A stretch of 60,000 nucleotides of DNA from Adiantum capillus-veneris (Eukaryota > Streptophyta > Polypodiopsida > Polypodiales > Pteridaceae), in assembly GCA_014529385.2 (NCBI GenBank), contig CM043958.1, positions 156,341,293 to 156,401,292 of the forward strand, written 5' to 3'. The notes below the pieces were generated by a model. That model did no database searches. It had not been told where the DNA came from and was given only the letters and a program-made list of their open reading frames with translations. The translations under genes were made by a program, and so were the position numbers. Of this stretch, positions 32,102 to 43,248 are shown piece by piece (within the stretch, counting starts at the first letter, position 1; each line of letters begins with the position of its first letter).

Positions 32102-32162
32102 GTGAAAGCCAAAGCCTACCACCTTGAAACCGGCCCGTGGGGCGGTAGGCTTTGGCTTTCAC
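32102..32162. repeat. Perfect 19-bp inverted repeat at the H LTR edge
   Basis: GTGAAAGCCAAAGCCTACC (32102-32120) pairs perfectly with 32144-32162 across a 23-base loop. The right arm is the normal end region of the H LTR; the left arm is an inverted copy outside the LTR boundary at 32125. Confidence 0.85.
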
Positions 32163-33528
32163 TTGATTTCTTTAATTTAGATACACACAGAGAGAGCGTG
32201 CAAAAGAAACCTTCGGCGGGAGAATGCTCCGAGCAGATGCCGACAACCTGTAGGCCCCAAAATTGGCGCCCCTTTCGGTATTTCTTTTTATTTGAGAGGG
32301 TAAATTACAAAGTCGAGTCTTGGGAATCCTTTACCTGTATCCAGCTAGATACCAAGTGTTTTGCCCAAATTTCGGCAGCATAACAGCCCCAAAACTTGCG
32401 CGAAACCAATTCCCCTGTTGGAACTCACTTCCACTGGCATAAACCCTCTGATTCTTGCCCAAAAACAATAAATTCAGCACGTTGTATTTACTGGTTTTTG
32501 CCCTGTTTCAGCCCTAAACAATCCCCGAATTGTCGTACCAGTGGGGCATTGTTCCCAATGGTTTTGGCGTCCATATGGCTGAAAAACAGTCAATTTACAG
32601 CGCATACACAACGCTGAAAACACATCTGTTTGGTGAGGTTATGACCCTCACCATTGCCTGCTTTGGAGTAGCAATTAGCTACCCTTGCTCCTGCGCAAGG
32701 AGGCTCTTGCCTCAACACAAAAGCATGAAACCACACAGCTGTACATCAGTCAAATGAAGAGCCCTCTTGTGGGGCATCACATAACTGCACGTAGGGGGGA
32801 GAGAGAGCAGTGTGTAGTGTGCAGGGCATGACTCCAAGCACCACACTACATTGAGTGGAAAGAAAGCACTCCATAGCTTTGAACCTGTGATAGGAAGTAA
32901 ATGAGGCCTCTCCCAGCTTAAAATTCAGCGCCCTTTTTTCTGAATGAGGCAAGTACACAGGAAAGTGCCACTTGGCGCACACACAAGCATTTGCCCGTTT
33001 CGGGGTTGTCGCTTAAAAATCTCCCGATTGGTTGCCCAGTTGACTTCGCGGCACAGTTGTAAAGTGTTCCCCTGGTCATACTGAAGGTAATGACGTGAAC
33101 ACATTTCACGGCCCAGAATAGTAGTTCCCTAATTTTTAGGAGATGCTTCCGTTGGGCTCCCACTGGTCATTTGACCATCTATCCTCACTGGGACCGCATC
33201 CAAAAGTGCAATGTGGCCCAACCGTCAGATACTTTCTGTTGGTGATCCCACCCTGACTTTATGCCTTTATTGAGTTTACTTTCTAGTATCCACCAACTTG
33301 CTAAGTGCGACGGGGGGACCTACATGATCTTGCACTGAGGCTAGATATCCTCTTACTATACAAATTGTAGTGCCGACCAACTTCCCGTGTGCGGGTGAAA
33401 CTACCGTTCACATTGGCCATACAATGTCTGACCGTTTGCAACTTCAAAAAGAGGGTCTCAAAAATAAAACAAAAATCATTGGAAAGAAACCAACAACTAA
33501 GGTTAGGAATTGCCACGTCCTCGTGACA
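32125..33528 (-). repeat. 3' LTR of H
   Basis: Plus-strand ends TGAAACCGGCC and CCTCGTGACA. It carries the shared motif GGCGCCCCTTTCGGTATTTC near 32266 and follows the G LTR along its length with moderate divergence. Confidence 0.8.
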
Positions 33529-33542
33529 TACCCCCCTCTTGA
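33529..33542 (-). promoter_or_regulatory. Polypurine tract of H
   Basis: Reads CAAGAGGGGGGTA on the minus strand next to the 3' LTR, the same as in G. Confidence 0.8.
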
Positions 33543-33697
33543 ATCGCAACGTCCTCGATTGCATACCATAAATACACGCCACTGATGATCTTGTGTTGTT
33601 AGCACTCTTTTATCATCGCATGTATCCGCAAGAAAGGTCATAACACATAGATACAAATGACTTAATGAGACCTTCATACTTTTGTCATTTCCATCTA

Positions 33698-36600
33698 TTA
33701 CACTGAATTCATATGTACATTTGATGTGGTAGCTCTATCATTACCCCCCTTTTGCACACGTTGGGTTGGGGCATAAGTAGGTTGTAACCCAAAGGCTTCA
33801 AGGTAAAGCTGCAATACATTTGGTGACTGTGACAGTTCATGCTCTTCCATCCACTTTGTATCCATAGGCGGATAGTTCTTGAACTTCACCAAATAGCGTC
33901 TTGCAATCTGTCCTTTAACTTTTCTATCCTTATGTGCCAAAATTTGCTCAGGTACCAGTATCTCATCAAGCTCCTCAACTTCTGGCTGATCCTCATCTGG
34001 CATATCTTCTGGCACATCACCCACGAAGGGTCTTAGAAGACTCACGTAAAACGCATTATGAATCTTCCACGCATCAGGCAATTTCAGCCTATAAGCCACA
34101 TCGCTGATCTTGTCAAGCACTTGAAAAGGCCCATAGTAACGCATACTGAGCTTAGGAAAGAGCCGTTCCTTGCCCTTCATCTTCTTTAACCTTGCCTTTT
34201 CGAACCGTAACAGTACCCAATCACCAAGTGATAACAACAATTCACGACGGTGATGATCAGCAGCCTTTTTCTGTTTTGCCTAAGTCTTCTCCAAGGCAAC
34301 TTTAATTTTCCTATACATTTCATCCATGTTCTCAACATATCGATCTGCCTCAACAATCTTGTCCTTTGTATGCAAAATGGGAGGAATCTTTTTGCCGCCT
34401 CCAACAATCTCAAAAGGTGCTTTGCCAGTAGACGAATGAACCGTATTATTGTACGCATATTCAAGCATAGGCAAATACTGTTCCCACTTGCCCTTATTAT
34501 CTGACACACGTCATTTCAGCAGATTTAAGACAGTAGAATTAGCCTCTTCTGACTGTCCATCAGTTTGTGGATGAAATGAAGACGAGAACTTGAGCGTAGT
34601 GTCCATGTTCTCAAACAATCCTCTCCAGAACAAACTGGTCATGCGAGGATCACGATCACTGACAATCGATTGTGGCATACCATGGTACTTAAACACATTG
34701 TACATGAACAAGCGTGCCATCTGATCAGATTTTATCTTCTTCCTAACAGGGATAAAATGGGCCTGCTTGCTGAACCTATAGATAATGGTCTATATACCAT
34801 CATTCCCTGTTGGCGTTCTGAAAAGATCAAAGATAAAGTCCATAGCAATGCTTTCCCATGGCTTATCTGGAATCGACAGTGGTTGTAACAGCCTTGGCGC
34901 CTTTTGCCTGTCAAACTTGACCTTTTGGCAAATCACGCATGCTCGCACAAAGGCATTCACATCTCTCCTCAAGGTAGGCCAATAGAAGAATGTCTCTACT
35001 GCTTTAACTGTCGCATCAATACCACGATGCCCTGCATACGATGGGACATGACACTCTTCCATGACCTTATGTCGCAATGGCCTAGTGACACAAAGTCTGC
35101 CATGCATCATCATAAAACCATCTCTGAGGAGGTAGTGCTCATGATGTTGCCCCTTTTGCAACTGTTCAAAATCTTCATCAGTAGCATACTGTCTCTTCAT
35201 GTCATCTAACTCATGATGATAAGGAATTGACAGCTGAAATCTGTGGCTTCCTTGATAACGCTTGCCTTCCACATGCATAATCTGGAAGTGGAACATAGAA
35301 AGAATGTTTGCCCATCGCATATGCTTTTCGGATAACTTTGACTATGTCAAGAAGTATCGCAAGGTCTGATGGTCTGTTTGGACAACAAAATCAACACCTA
35401 AGAGGTAGTGCTTCCAGTTAGAAAGCGCATGGATGACGGCCAAGAGCTCTTTCTCATAGACTTGCCCTTGCAAAATTCGGCTTTCATAGGCTACTACCCG
35501 TCCATTTTGCATTAGCACTGCTCCGATGCTACTGCCACACGCGTCACACTGGACCACAAATGACTTCCTGAGATTTGGCAAAACATTACTGGATCTGAAG
35601 TCAACTTTTCCTTTAAGAGACTAAAAGCTGAAATCTCTTTTTGGGTCCATCTGAAAGTGACCTCTTTTTTTTGCAAAGCGTGAAGAGGTGATGCTATCTC
35701 TGCAAATTTCCTGATGAACCTTTTATAGTAGGAACACAATCCCAAGAAGCTTTTGACATCGTGCGCAGTTTTCAAGTCTTGCCATGTCTTAATAGCTTCG
35801 ACCTTTTCGGGATCCATTCTGACACCATCCTTTGAGACTATGTGGCCAAGAAAGTGGATCTCTTCCGAGAAGAATTCACTTTTCTTAGGACTGACAAGTA
35901 ACCTGTGACTGCGAAACTCTTCGAACACAATGGTCAAGTGACGCCTATGCTCCTCTTCATTCTTCGAATAGACTATCATGTCATCGAAGAACGTCCCAAC
36001 AAATTGTCGATGCGAGCAGAAAATCCGGTCCATTCTGTTGAATGTGGCAGGAGCATTTGTTAGACCAAACGGCATCACTAGAAACTCATAAAGACCAAAT
36101 GTCGTTCGAAACGCAGTCTTGTGCACATCCTCTGGCCTTATACGAATCTGATGGTAGCCACTCTTAAGGTCTATCCTGCTGAAAATTGCAGCACCCTCTA
36201 AACGATCGAGAATATCATCAATTCTAGGAATAGGAAACCTATTCTTGATGGTATTCTTATTCAACGCACGGTAATCAATACACATCCGCCATGAGCCATC
36301 CTTCTTTTGCACTAGGAGCACTGGGGAGCAAAAGGGTGAAGAACTAAGCTGAATCAGCCCCTTCTCTAATAACTCCTCAACCTGGCCCATAATCTCTTTT
36401 TGCTGCGCCACTCTAACCCTGTGGGAGGTCTATTTGGTGGGCTACACCCTGGCACCAAATCTATCCGATGGTCCTCAGGTCTCTCTGGCGATAGTTGCGA
36501 CGGTAATGAATCAAAAAAATAGTCACTAAACTTTTGCAAAAATGCTGACCTTTCTTTATCTAACACAGATAAATTTGACTGATCATTATGTGAGACATCA

Positions 36601-38658
36601 CGTGTAAAAATCAAGTACATAGAAAGATGATTCTTTATTACAGAAGTGATAGTAGAAGCAGATACAATAGGGACAGATTCCCCTTTGAGCTTTACATCCA
36701 AAACATGAGTTTTGCCCCTATACTGAAGGGTGATCGTCTTGGCGAAGACATCCAGAATGCCATGCACTCTGAACATCCATGGAATTCCAAGTAGCGCATC
36801 GCACCCTTCCAGTGGCATGATATAAAATTCTTCTGTGTCTACATATGATTGAATATGCAGACGCAACTTTCCAATAATGGGAGTAACACACTCTGAGTGG
36901 CCAGGACATGCCAACCCTGCCTGTGCTGTGTATCCCATCTCTTCAGCTATGATGCCTAGCTTCATAGCTAACTCAGGTGAGATAAAGTTTGCTTTGGCAC
37001 CTGGATCAAAGAAGATGAGTGCCGTCTGATCCCTAACTTTACCCCATGCCGTGCATAACTCACTGGCATCTGTACTAGGCGTGTCACCCACCATGTCTGG
37101 CACCAAACCTTCCGTGGGTTTAGGCTTCTTGCCTTTTTGGTCCTCTTTATCATCTGAGTCAGCTGGTCTTTCCCTTTGTGGACAATTGGTAGCAAAGTGA
37201 CTAGGCTGCTCGCATATAAAGCATTTATTTTCCGCCATTAGGACCTTTTCCTCGAGCGACTTGTGCACAAAAGGCTTCCTTTTCTGTTTCTTTGCCTGCG
37301 CTCCAGAAGTCCCTGCTGAATCCTTGTCTTTGGTGGCCTTTTCTGACCCCTGTGACACTTCAGGAGCCATTTTCACGAAGGGCTTCTTCGCTGAATTTTT
37401 CTTTTGTTGCCTTCCTTTCTCGTTGCTCGGAAACCCTCTGTCCTCTCCTTTCAACAAGGCAAGACGAGTGTTAGCAACTTCCATAAGCTGAGTGAGGGTG
37501 GCCACTATGTCTTGGTACAGTAATCACGAAGCCCTTTAGGCAGCCCACAACAGTACTTCTCTATCTGCTCTGTCAATGGCACAAATCTGTAGGAGGTCAC
37601 TGAGAGTAACACTTTACAAAACCTCCGATTATACTCGCTCTTGCATGTCGCCAAAGTAAGCTGGTGCCAATCTGTCATGATGTCGGCTTCAAATTCATTT
37701 GACAGCCAGCAGATACAAACATTTGCTTGAAGTAAACCCAAGTGGCGAGTGCCTGTCCTTGCATTAACAATGTTGTCCACCATGTAAGCGCATTGTCCTT
37801 TAAGAAAGTGGTAGCTTTCTTGACCTTAGAGGCCTCTGTAAAATTCCCTCCTTCATAAGCTGTATCAAACTGTTGGAGGAAAGTGAGAGCCTTTGCTTTA
37901 TCCTCGAAGCCACTAAAGGTGCCGAACTCTACAGCTGCACCATCTTCTTTGTAAGCTTCCGGCTTCTCTAGTGCCCCCAAGTTGTCATAAGGAATGGTTT
38001 GCAACATGGGCGCTGTAGCAGGCATGATCGTCACATCTTGGCCATTAACATTTTGCGTTAGAGGTGCGATATCTGGTTGCTGTCCAGAAAAACCAGCCAT
38101 GCCAAAATGACCCTGTGGCACCCCAAACTGGCCCTGGTTGCAATGAAAACCTTGCTGCATGTCGATGCTACCATACATGGGGTTTGGCATCATGCCTTGC
38201 ATACCCCCAAACACTGTTCCTGGCATGTACGGCTGACTTCCAGGCGTATAACCAGCCATACTTTGGAACATTGATCCACCCCGAAATACCCAGGATGTAC
38301 CGTGGGTGGTGGAAAAATTGGAGCCTCAACAAGCTCTGTATGCGGTGTAGGTTGCCTCTTTTGCTGTTGCACTGGTGGTGCTTGCAAGAACTCCATAAAC
38401 CTTGGATTTTGCACGAATTGCAAAAAGGCATCACCGCGGCAACTAACCGAGTCTTGAACGCATCATCCTCAAGTTGCCTAGTCATAAAGCCCTGTACTAC
38501 TGGAGGGACATTCACATCAACAGGAGGTACAGACTGACGTGGCCGTGAGCTCTCGCCAATCTCGAACACCATAGCAGTTTCTCGTTTGTCCTTCGAAGAG
38601 GAACCCTCTTCCATAATGTCCTTCCCTTTGTCAGCCATAGTGTATCCTGCGTTCCTGT
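33698..38658 (-). pseudogene. Gag-Pol of H, multiply frameshifted
   Basis: A minus-strand relative of the G polyprotein. The conserved start MADKGKDIMEEGSS is at about 38638. Pieces: Gag N-terminus and Met/Gly/Gln-rich part (38677-37675), Gag core (37783-37505), CCHC knuckle and protease (37505-36366; CFICEQPSHFATNC, FDPGAKANF), RT (36411-35512; PFGLTNAPATF, FFDDM), RNase H start (35581-35342; CDACGSSIGAVLMQNG, with Gln before CDACG where G has a stop), integrase finger and core (35320-34280), and GPF/Y plus chromodomain (34240-33698). At least nine frame breaks or stops separate these. A short stretch is missing before the integrase finger. Non-functional. Confidence 0.88.
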
Positions 38659-38734
38659 ACTTTGTGTCTTTACCCAAAACAACAGAGGCTCACTCTTTGA
38701 GGAAAAAGTGATTGAGGTCCCGACAACGGGACCT

Positions 38735-40936
38735 TGAAACCGGCCCGTGGGGCGGTAGGCTTTTGGCTTTCACCCGAAATTCTTTACTTTAGACACATAC
38801 AGAGAGAGCGTGCAAAGGAAACTTGCGACGAGAATTAACACTTAAGCACACACATGGCTCGGAAGAATGCTCCGAGCAGACGCCGACAACCTGTAGGCCC
38901 CAGAAGTGGCGCTCCTTTCGGTATTTCTTTATATTTGAGAGGGTAAAGTACAAAGTAGAGTCCTAGGAATCCTTTACCTGTATCCAGCTAGATACCAACT
39001 GCTTTGGCCAAATTTCGGCAGCATTACAGCCCCAAAACTTGCGCAAAACCAATTCTCCCGCTGGAACTCACTTCCACTGGCATAAACCCTTCGATTCCTG
39101 CCCAAAAATAGTAAATTCAGTACGCTGTATTTACTGGTTTTTGCCCCGTTTTCAGCCCTAAACATTCCCCGAACTGTCCTCTGCCAGTGGGGCATTGTTC
39201 CCAATGGTTCTGGCGTCAGCGCATACACAACGTTGAAAACGCACCTGTTTGGTGAGGTTATGACCCTCACCGGTGCCTGCTTTGGAGTAGCAATTAGCTA
39301 TCCCTGTTCCTGTTCAAGGAGGCTCTTGCCTCAGCACAAAAGCATGAAACCACACTGTCACGTGACGCATCCAACCCTATGTGTGTGTGGACAAGCTACA
39401 GCATGACCAGGGTTCAGTTCCGTCAAGTCAGTCTAGAATAGGAATTGATCTGGCACTCTTGTGAGTCTCTTCGCAGACCGTGCATGACCAGTCACTTAGA
39501 TTAGATGCATATCCTCCGGTTGCACACAACATGATCATCAACACTCCCATCAGAATCCATTAGAATCCATCGGGGGATTTTTCCAGTGCATTAAACCTAT
39601 TTTCCCTATTTTTGACATTTTTCACTTATTTATTAAGTGACTATAATATATAAGCAACCCAGAGTTAGCACTTTTTGGCAGAAGAGGCAGCAAGAGCATT
39701 TGTTCAACAGACAACTTCTCAGCAGAACCCCCAGATGCCCTAGCGTTTTTGCATCCCAACAAAAGGCTAGCGTTTTTGGAGCAGATCAGCCAGCGTTTTT
39801 GCTTTGGCAACAGCCTGGCCACAGCAAGAAGCAGCAGACTTTCCAGCGTTAGCAGATTTCCACCGCAAGGACAAAGATCATTCCTAGCGTTTTTGCAGAT
39901 CTTCGCGACGGAATCCCCACAAGCATCAGCGTTTTCAGTTTTCAGCAGTCAAATACCGCAGTGGAGTCCCCGAACCTCTCAGATCTCACCTTCCTGCAGC
40001 AGTTCCTCGCCGCACGGTCAAATTCCGCAAGGTTTACAGATTCAGCCCGGAAAACGCAGATTTCAGCATCTGCGTTTTCAGCGCGTCGTCGTTGCATCGT
40101 TGCCATCGACATCGTCATTGACATAGAGTCAGAATTCAGCAGATTTCAGCCCTTAGCATTCTCAGATTTCAGCCCGTCTCGTCGTCCTCCTCATCGTCGT
40201 CGACATCGTCGGCAAGTCTAAGCATTGTAGAGATTTGTGCAATCAATAGTAGACCACTTTCGCCATAGAGAGTGGGGCCCTTGGAGGAGGGTTTTACGTC
40301 TCTGGTGTCGTATTCTCTTCTCTCTCTCTCTATCTCTCAGTCTCAGCACCTTCATTCACAGTGTTCACCGCTTTGTTTGTGTCCATTGCACTCTGTCACT
40401 AAAGGAACGGAAGGCTCTCCCTTTCGTAAGTAAAAGGAATCCTTGAGCACAGTTCGGAGCACTTATCTTGAGCAAAGTTCAACATTCACTTCCGCTCCAC
40501 CTTACACACACAGTTGTACATCAGTCAAATGAAGAGCCCTCTTGTGGGGCATCACATAAGTGCACGTAGGGGAGAGAGAGAGCTGCATGTAATGTGCAGG
40601 GCATCACTCCTAGCACCACACTGTACATTGAGTGGAAAGAAAGCACTCCATGGCTCTCAACCTGTGACGGGAAGCAAATGAGGCCTCTCCCAGCTTAAAA
40701 TTCTACGCCCTTTTTCTGAATGAGGCAAGTACACAAGAAAGTGCCACTTGGCACATTTACAAGCATTTGCCCGTTTCGGGGTTGCCGCCTAAAAATCTCC
40801 CGACTGGTTGCCTAGTTGACTTCGCGGCAGAGTTGTAAAGTGTTCTCCTGGTCATACTGAAGGTAATGACGCGAACACATTTTACGGCCCAAAATAGCAG
40901 TTCCCTAATTTTTAGGAGATGCTTCCGTTGGGCTCC
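38735..40936 (-). repeat. 5' LTR of H, interrupted and truncated
   Basis: 38735-39355 and 40512-40936 are one LTR split by a solo LTR. The shared CTCCTTTCGGTATTTC motif is near 38910. It breaks off at GTTGGGCTCC (40936), short of the expected CTCGTGACA end. Confidence 0.75.
39356..40506 (+). repeat. Solo LTR of the B family, full length
   Basis: TGTCACGTGACGCATCC...CACCTTACA, flanked by CACAC (39351-39355 and 40507-40511). The same site without insertion is present in the H 3' LTR near 32727. It shows that the full B-type LTR is 1151 bases. A run of CAGCGTTTTTGCA-like repeats lies at 39740-39950. TC tract at 40320-40332. Confidence 0.9.
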
Positions 40937-41960
40937 GTACTCCCGAGTCAACCAAGAAGAAATAAAAAGCCTTTTAAATTTCAGCCTTTAACTGGCGCTT
41001 TCTTGTTCAATAGAAGAGTGGACCACCATGTTCGAGCATTTCCCTTGAAGTAAGAGGTAGCCCTCCGAATCTTGGAGTGCTCTGAGTAATGCCCTCCAGA
41101 GAAAGCTATGTCAAACTGCTGTATGAAGGCCAAAACCCTCGAAGCGTCTCGGAATCCAGAGAAAGTGTCAAATTTAATTGACTGTCCACCTTCTTTAAAT
41201 TCTCGAACTTTCTTGCTTTTATCCTCCAGAAAGTCATACTGGTTGGCTTTATAGAAATTCTTCTTCTTTGCATAAAATCTGTGATCATCGGAGTGCGAAC
41301 TATTTGAAGACGAGTCCTCTGTAGAACTGTCGGAAAAAGGGCAAAACTTAGGCTTCTTTGCCTTTTTCTTGCCCTTTTCGAAGCTTTGCTTTTTGCTTCG
41401 CTTTTTCCCTTTCTTGTCTTCTTCGCTCGAGTCAGAAGAGCTAGAAGAACTGTCAGAAGAAGAAGAAGAAGAATTGGATACTCCTTCAAATCTGACACGC
41501 TCCTTTTGTTTTCTTGTCGAGGCAAAAGCAGATTGACGACCCAAATAACCCGGGAAGTCAGTTCCTTTCTTCTGCTTTTTGTCGTGCTTTTTGGCTTTGT
41601 TGGTTGCGTCAAAAAGCTGTGTAATCCGTGTATCAACCACCTCTTCTAATTCTTGCTCTGTACACATCCTCGGAGTAGGAGGTTTCTTGAGTGCCGGTTT
41701 GAGGGGTGGTTCTGTGGCCTTTCCCATTGAGAGTGCACTTCATCGAAGGATGTCTGCGTCAAAAATTTTGCAAATTTGGGATCCTTCGCAATGTTGATCA
41801 TCATCTTTGTCGCATCGTCAACCAATTGTCGACGCTTCATCTCTTCAATCTCCGCCTGAGTAGGCCGAGGCGGGCCATACTCCTTGTGAGAATCTTCTTT
41901 GTGATCTCTTCCCGCATCCTCAGATGCAGAGGAAGTCGACTGATCTCTTTTTGAATCCAT
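40937..41960 (-). pseudogene. Gag of element I, partial
   Basis: ATG at 41960 (MDSKRDQSTSS) lies about 50 bases inside the primer site. The N-terminus reads EYGPPRPTQAEIEEMKRRQL, then a frameshift near 41705, then a Lys/Ser-rich linker (SNSSSSSSDSSSSSSD) and the Gag core (KFDTFSGFRDASRVLAFIQQ, YFKGNARTWW). It is a close relative of K. The frame is cut near 40937-40981 at the broken H LTR, before the zinc knuckle. No pol remains on this side. Confidence 0.8.
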
Positions 41961-42012
41961 AAGTGTCGCAAGGAAAAGGATCGGATTTCCCGGTAAAAGA
42001 GAAATCGGCTGC

Positions 42013-42024
42013 GCTCTGATACCA
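42013..42024 (-). promoter_or_regulatory. Primer-binding site of I
   Basis: GCTCTGATACCA on the plus strand, the complement of TGGTATCAGAGC, one base inside the LTR. Confidence 0.85.
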
Positions 42025-42025
42025 C

Positions 42026-42717
42026 TGTAACAAACTTGGACACTCCAAGTCAAGACCGCGACACAACAGAGATGCACTTCAAAACAGTTCACAGTTTACA
42101 ATTGATTCGACGCGGCTCGACGGAGTTCCGTGCCTAGAGATATTGGCCCCAAAGACTGGCGCCCCTTTCGGTATTTCTTTTTGTATTTAATCTGTGCTCA
42201 AAGTACAAGGGAGTGGGAGGGTCTCACTCTCAGACTCTGCGTCCAGATGCTGTGCAGAGTGGGAGCCTTGCCCACACTTATAAAGGTTTACAAAGGATGC
42301 TAAAAGCAAAGCCCCAAAAGCTGCCAATTAAAAGCAATTCCTCTCACAAGCCTTGCTTGATAAAATAAAACAACTCAAAATAAATCTCTCTCTCTTTTGC
42401 ATAGGATTTTTGCGTAGCCAAAAGATGCTGCCCGTACGCTTTTTGCCACGTGAGCCAGTCTGTGTAGCCTCCACAGAACGCGCTGCAAATTCCGGGTCCA
42501 TATGGCAGTGCCACGTCAGCACAGCAACGTAAAATCCGGGACTGGTGCTTGCCAGAGAGAGAGTGTGTGTGTCCGGTCTGCAACCCATTTGGGTGTCTAG
42601 GGTTAAGCCACGTCACTGGTTTGTGACAGCCCCATGGGACGGGACCCTATAAGTTGGAACAAAACTTTAACTCTAGTCAATTTCCGAGCGGACATGCCAC
42701 GTCATTATTTTGTGACA
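42026..42717 (-). repeat. LTR shared by I and J
   Basis: Plus-strand ends TGTAACAAACTTGG and TTTTGTGACA. A minus-strand TATA box (CCTTTATAAG) lies near 42277. The shared GGCGCCCCTTTCGGTATTTC motif is near 42159. Left of it are a primer site and gag; right of it a polypurine tract and the 3' end of pol. Confidence 0.8.
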
Positions 42718-43248
42718 TACCCCCTCGATTACGCTTGTAAAAACAGACATAAGCCATAAACCAGTTCAGTAGACACTGACTCTAAGTACCGACGCACTAG
42801 ACGACACAAATCCAGTACTTGCACAAAGACGACAATCACTAAACATCAAATCTCATTCAAATCAAATCACATAGAATCCATCAAGATCTATGACCATGAT
42901 TCCTGGCAGCGTGCTTAGCAATCGCATCTAGATCCACACCGGACCTCACTGATGTCGGGTTAACTAATTCTTATTGTGATCATGTCCTTAGAATCTCAAG
43001 ACCGAAATGCTGTAGTCATTTCGTCTTTTAAACTTGCACTTAAACACAATCACATGAGAGAGCACACATAAATCAGATTCATTTCGAGAATTCTCATTTC
43101 AAAGTTCTTCATTCATAAAGTCATATAGCAGAATACTGTCACCACATCAGTAGTTCTGAAGTCAAAGGGAAATCAACGACTTTATTCCATCTGGGTAATT
43201 TGTGACAAAGGAGCGGAGTAACTCCCCTCTGGTACAGTCCTGTCTGCA
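42718..43248 (-). other. 3' untranslated region and polypurine tract of J
   Basis: TACCCCCTCGATT next to the LTR reads as a short purine-rich tract on the minus strand. The following about 500 bases match 52861-53390 of K (AGCCATAAACC, AGACACTGACT, ACCATGATT). No ORF. Confidence 0.65.

Larger units (their letters stand above)
32125..40936 (-). mobile_element. Element H: decayed chromovirus, G family
   Basis: 3' LTR 32125-33528, polypurine tract, broken gag-pol, possible primer site, and 5' LTR from 38735, itself split by a solo LTR and cut at 40936 where element I starts. Protein identity to G is very high, but the frame is broken many times. It is older than G. Confidence 0.85.
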
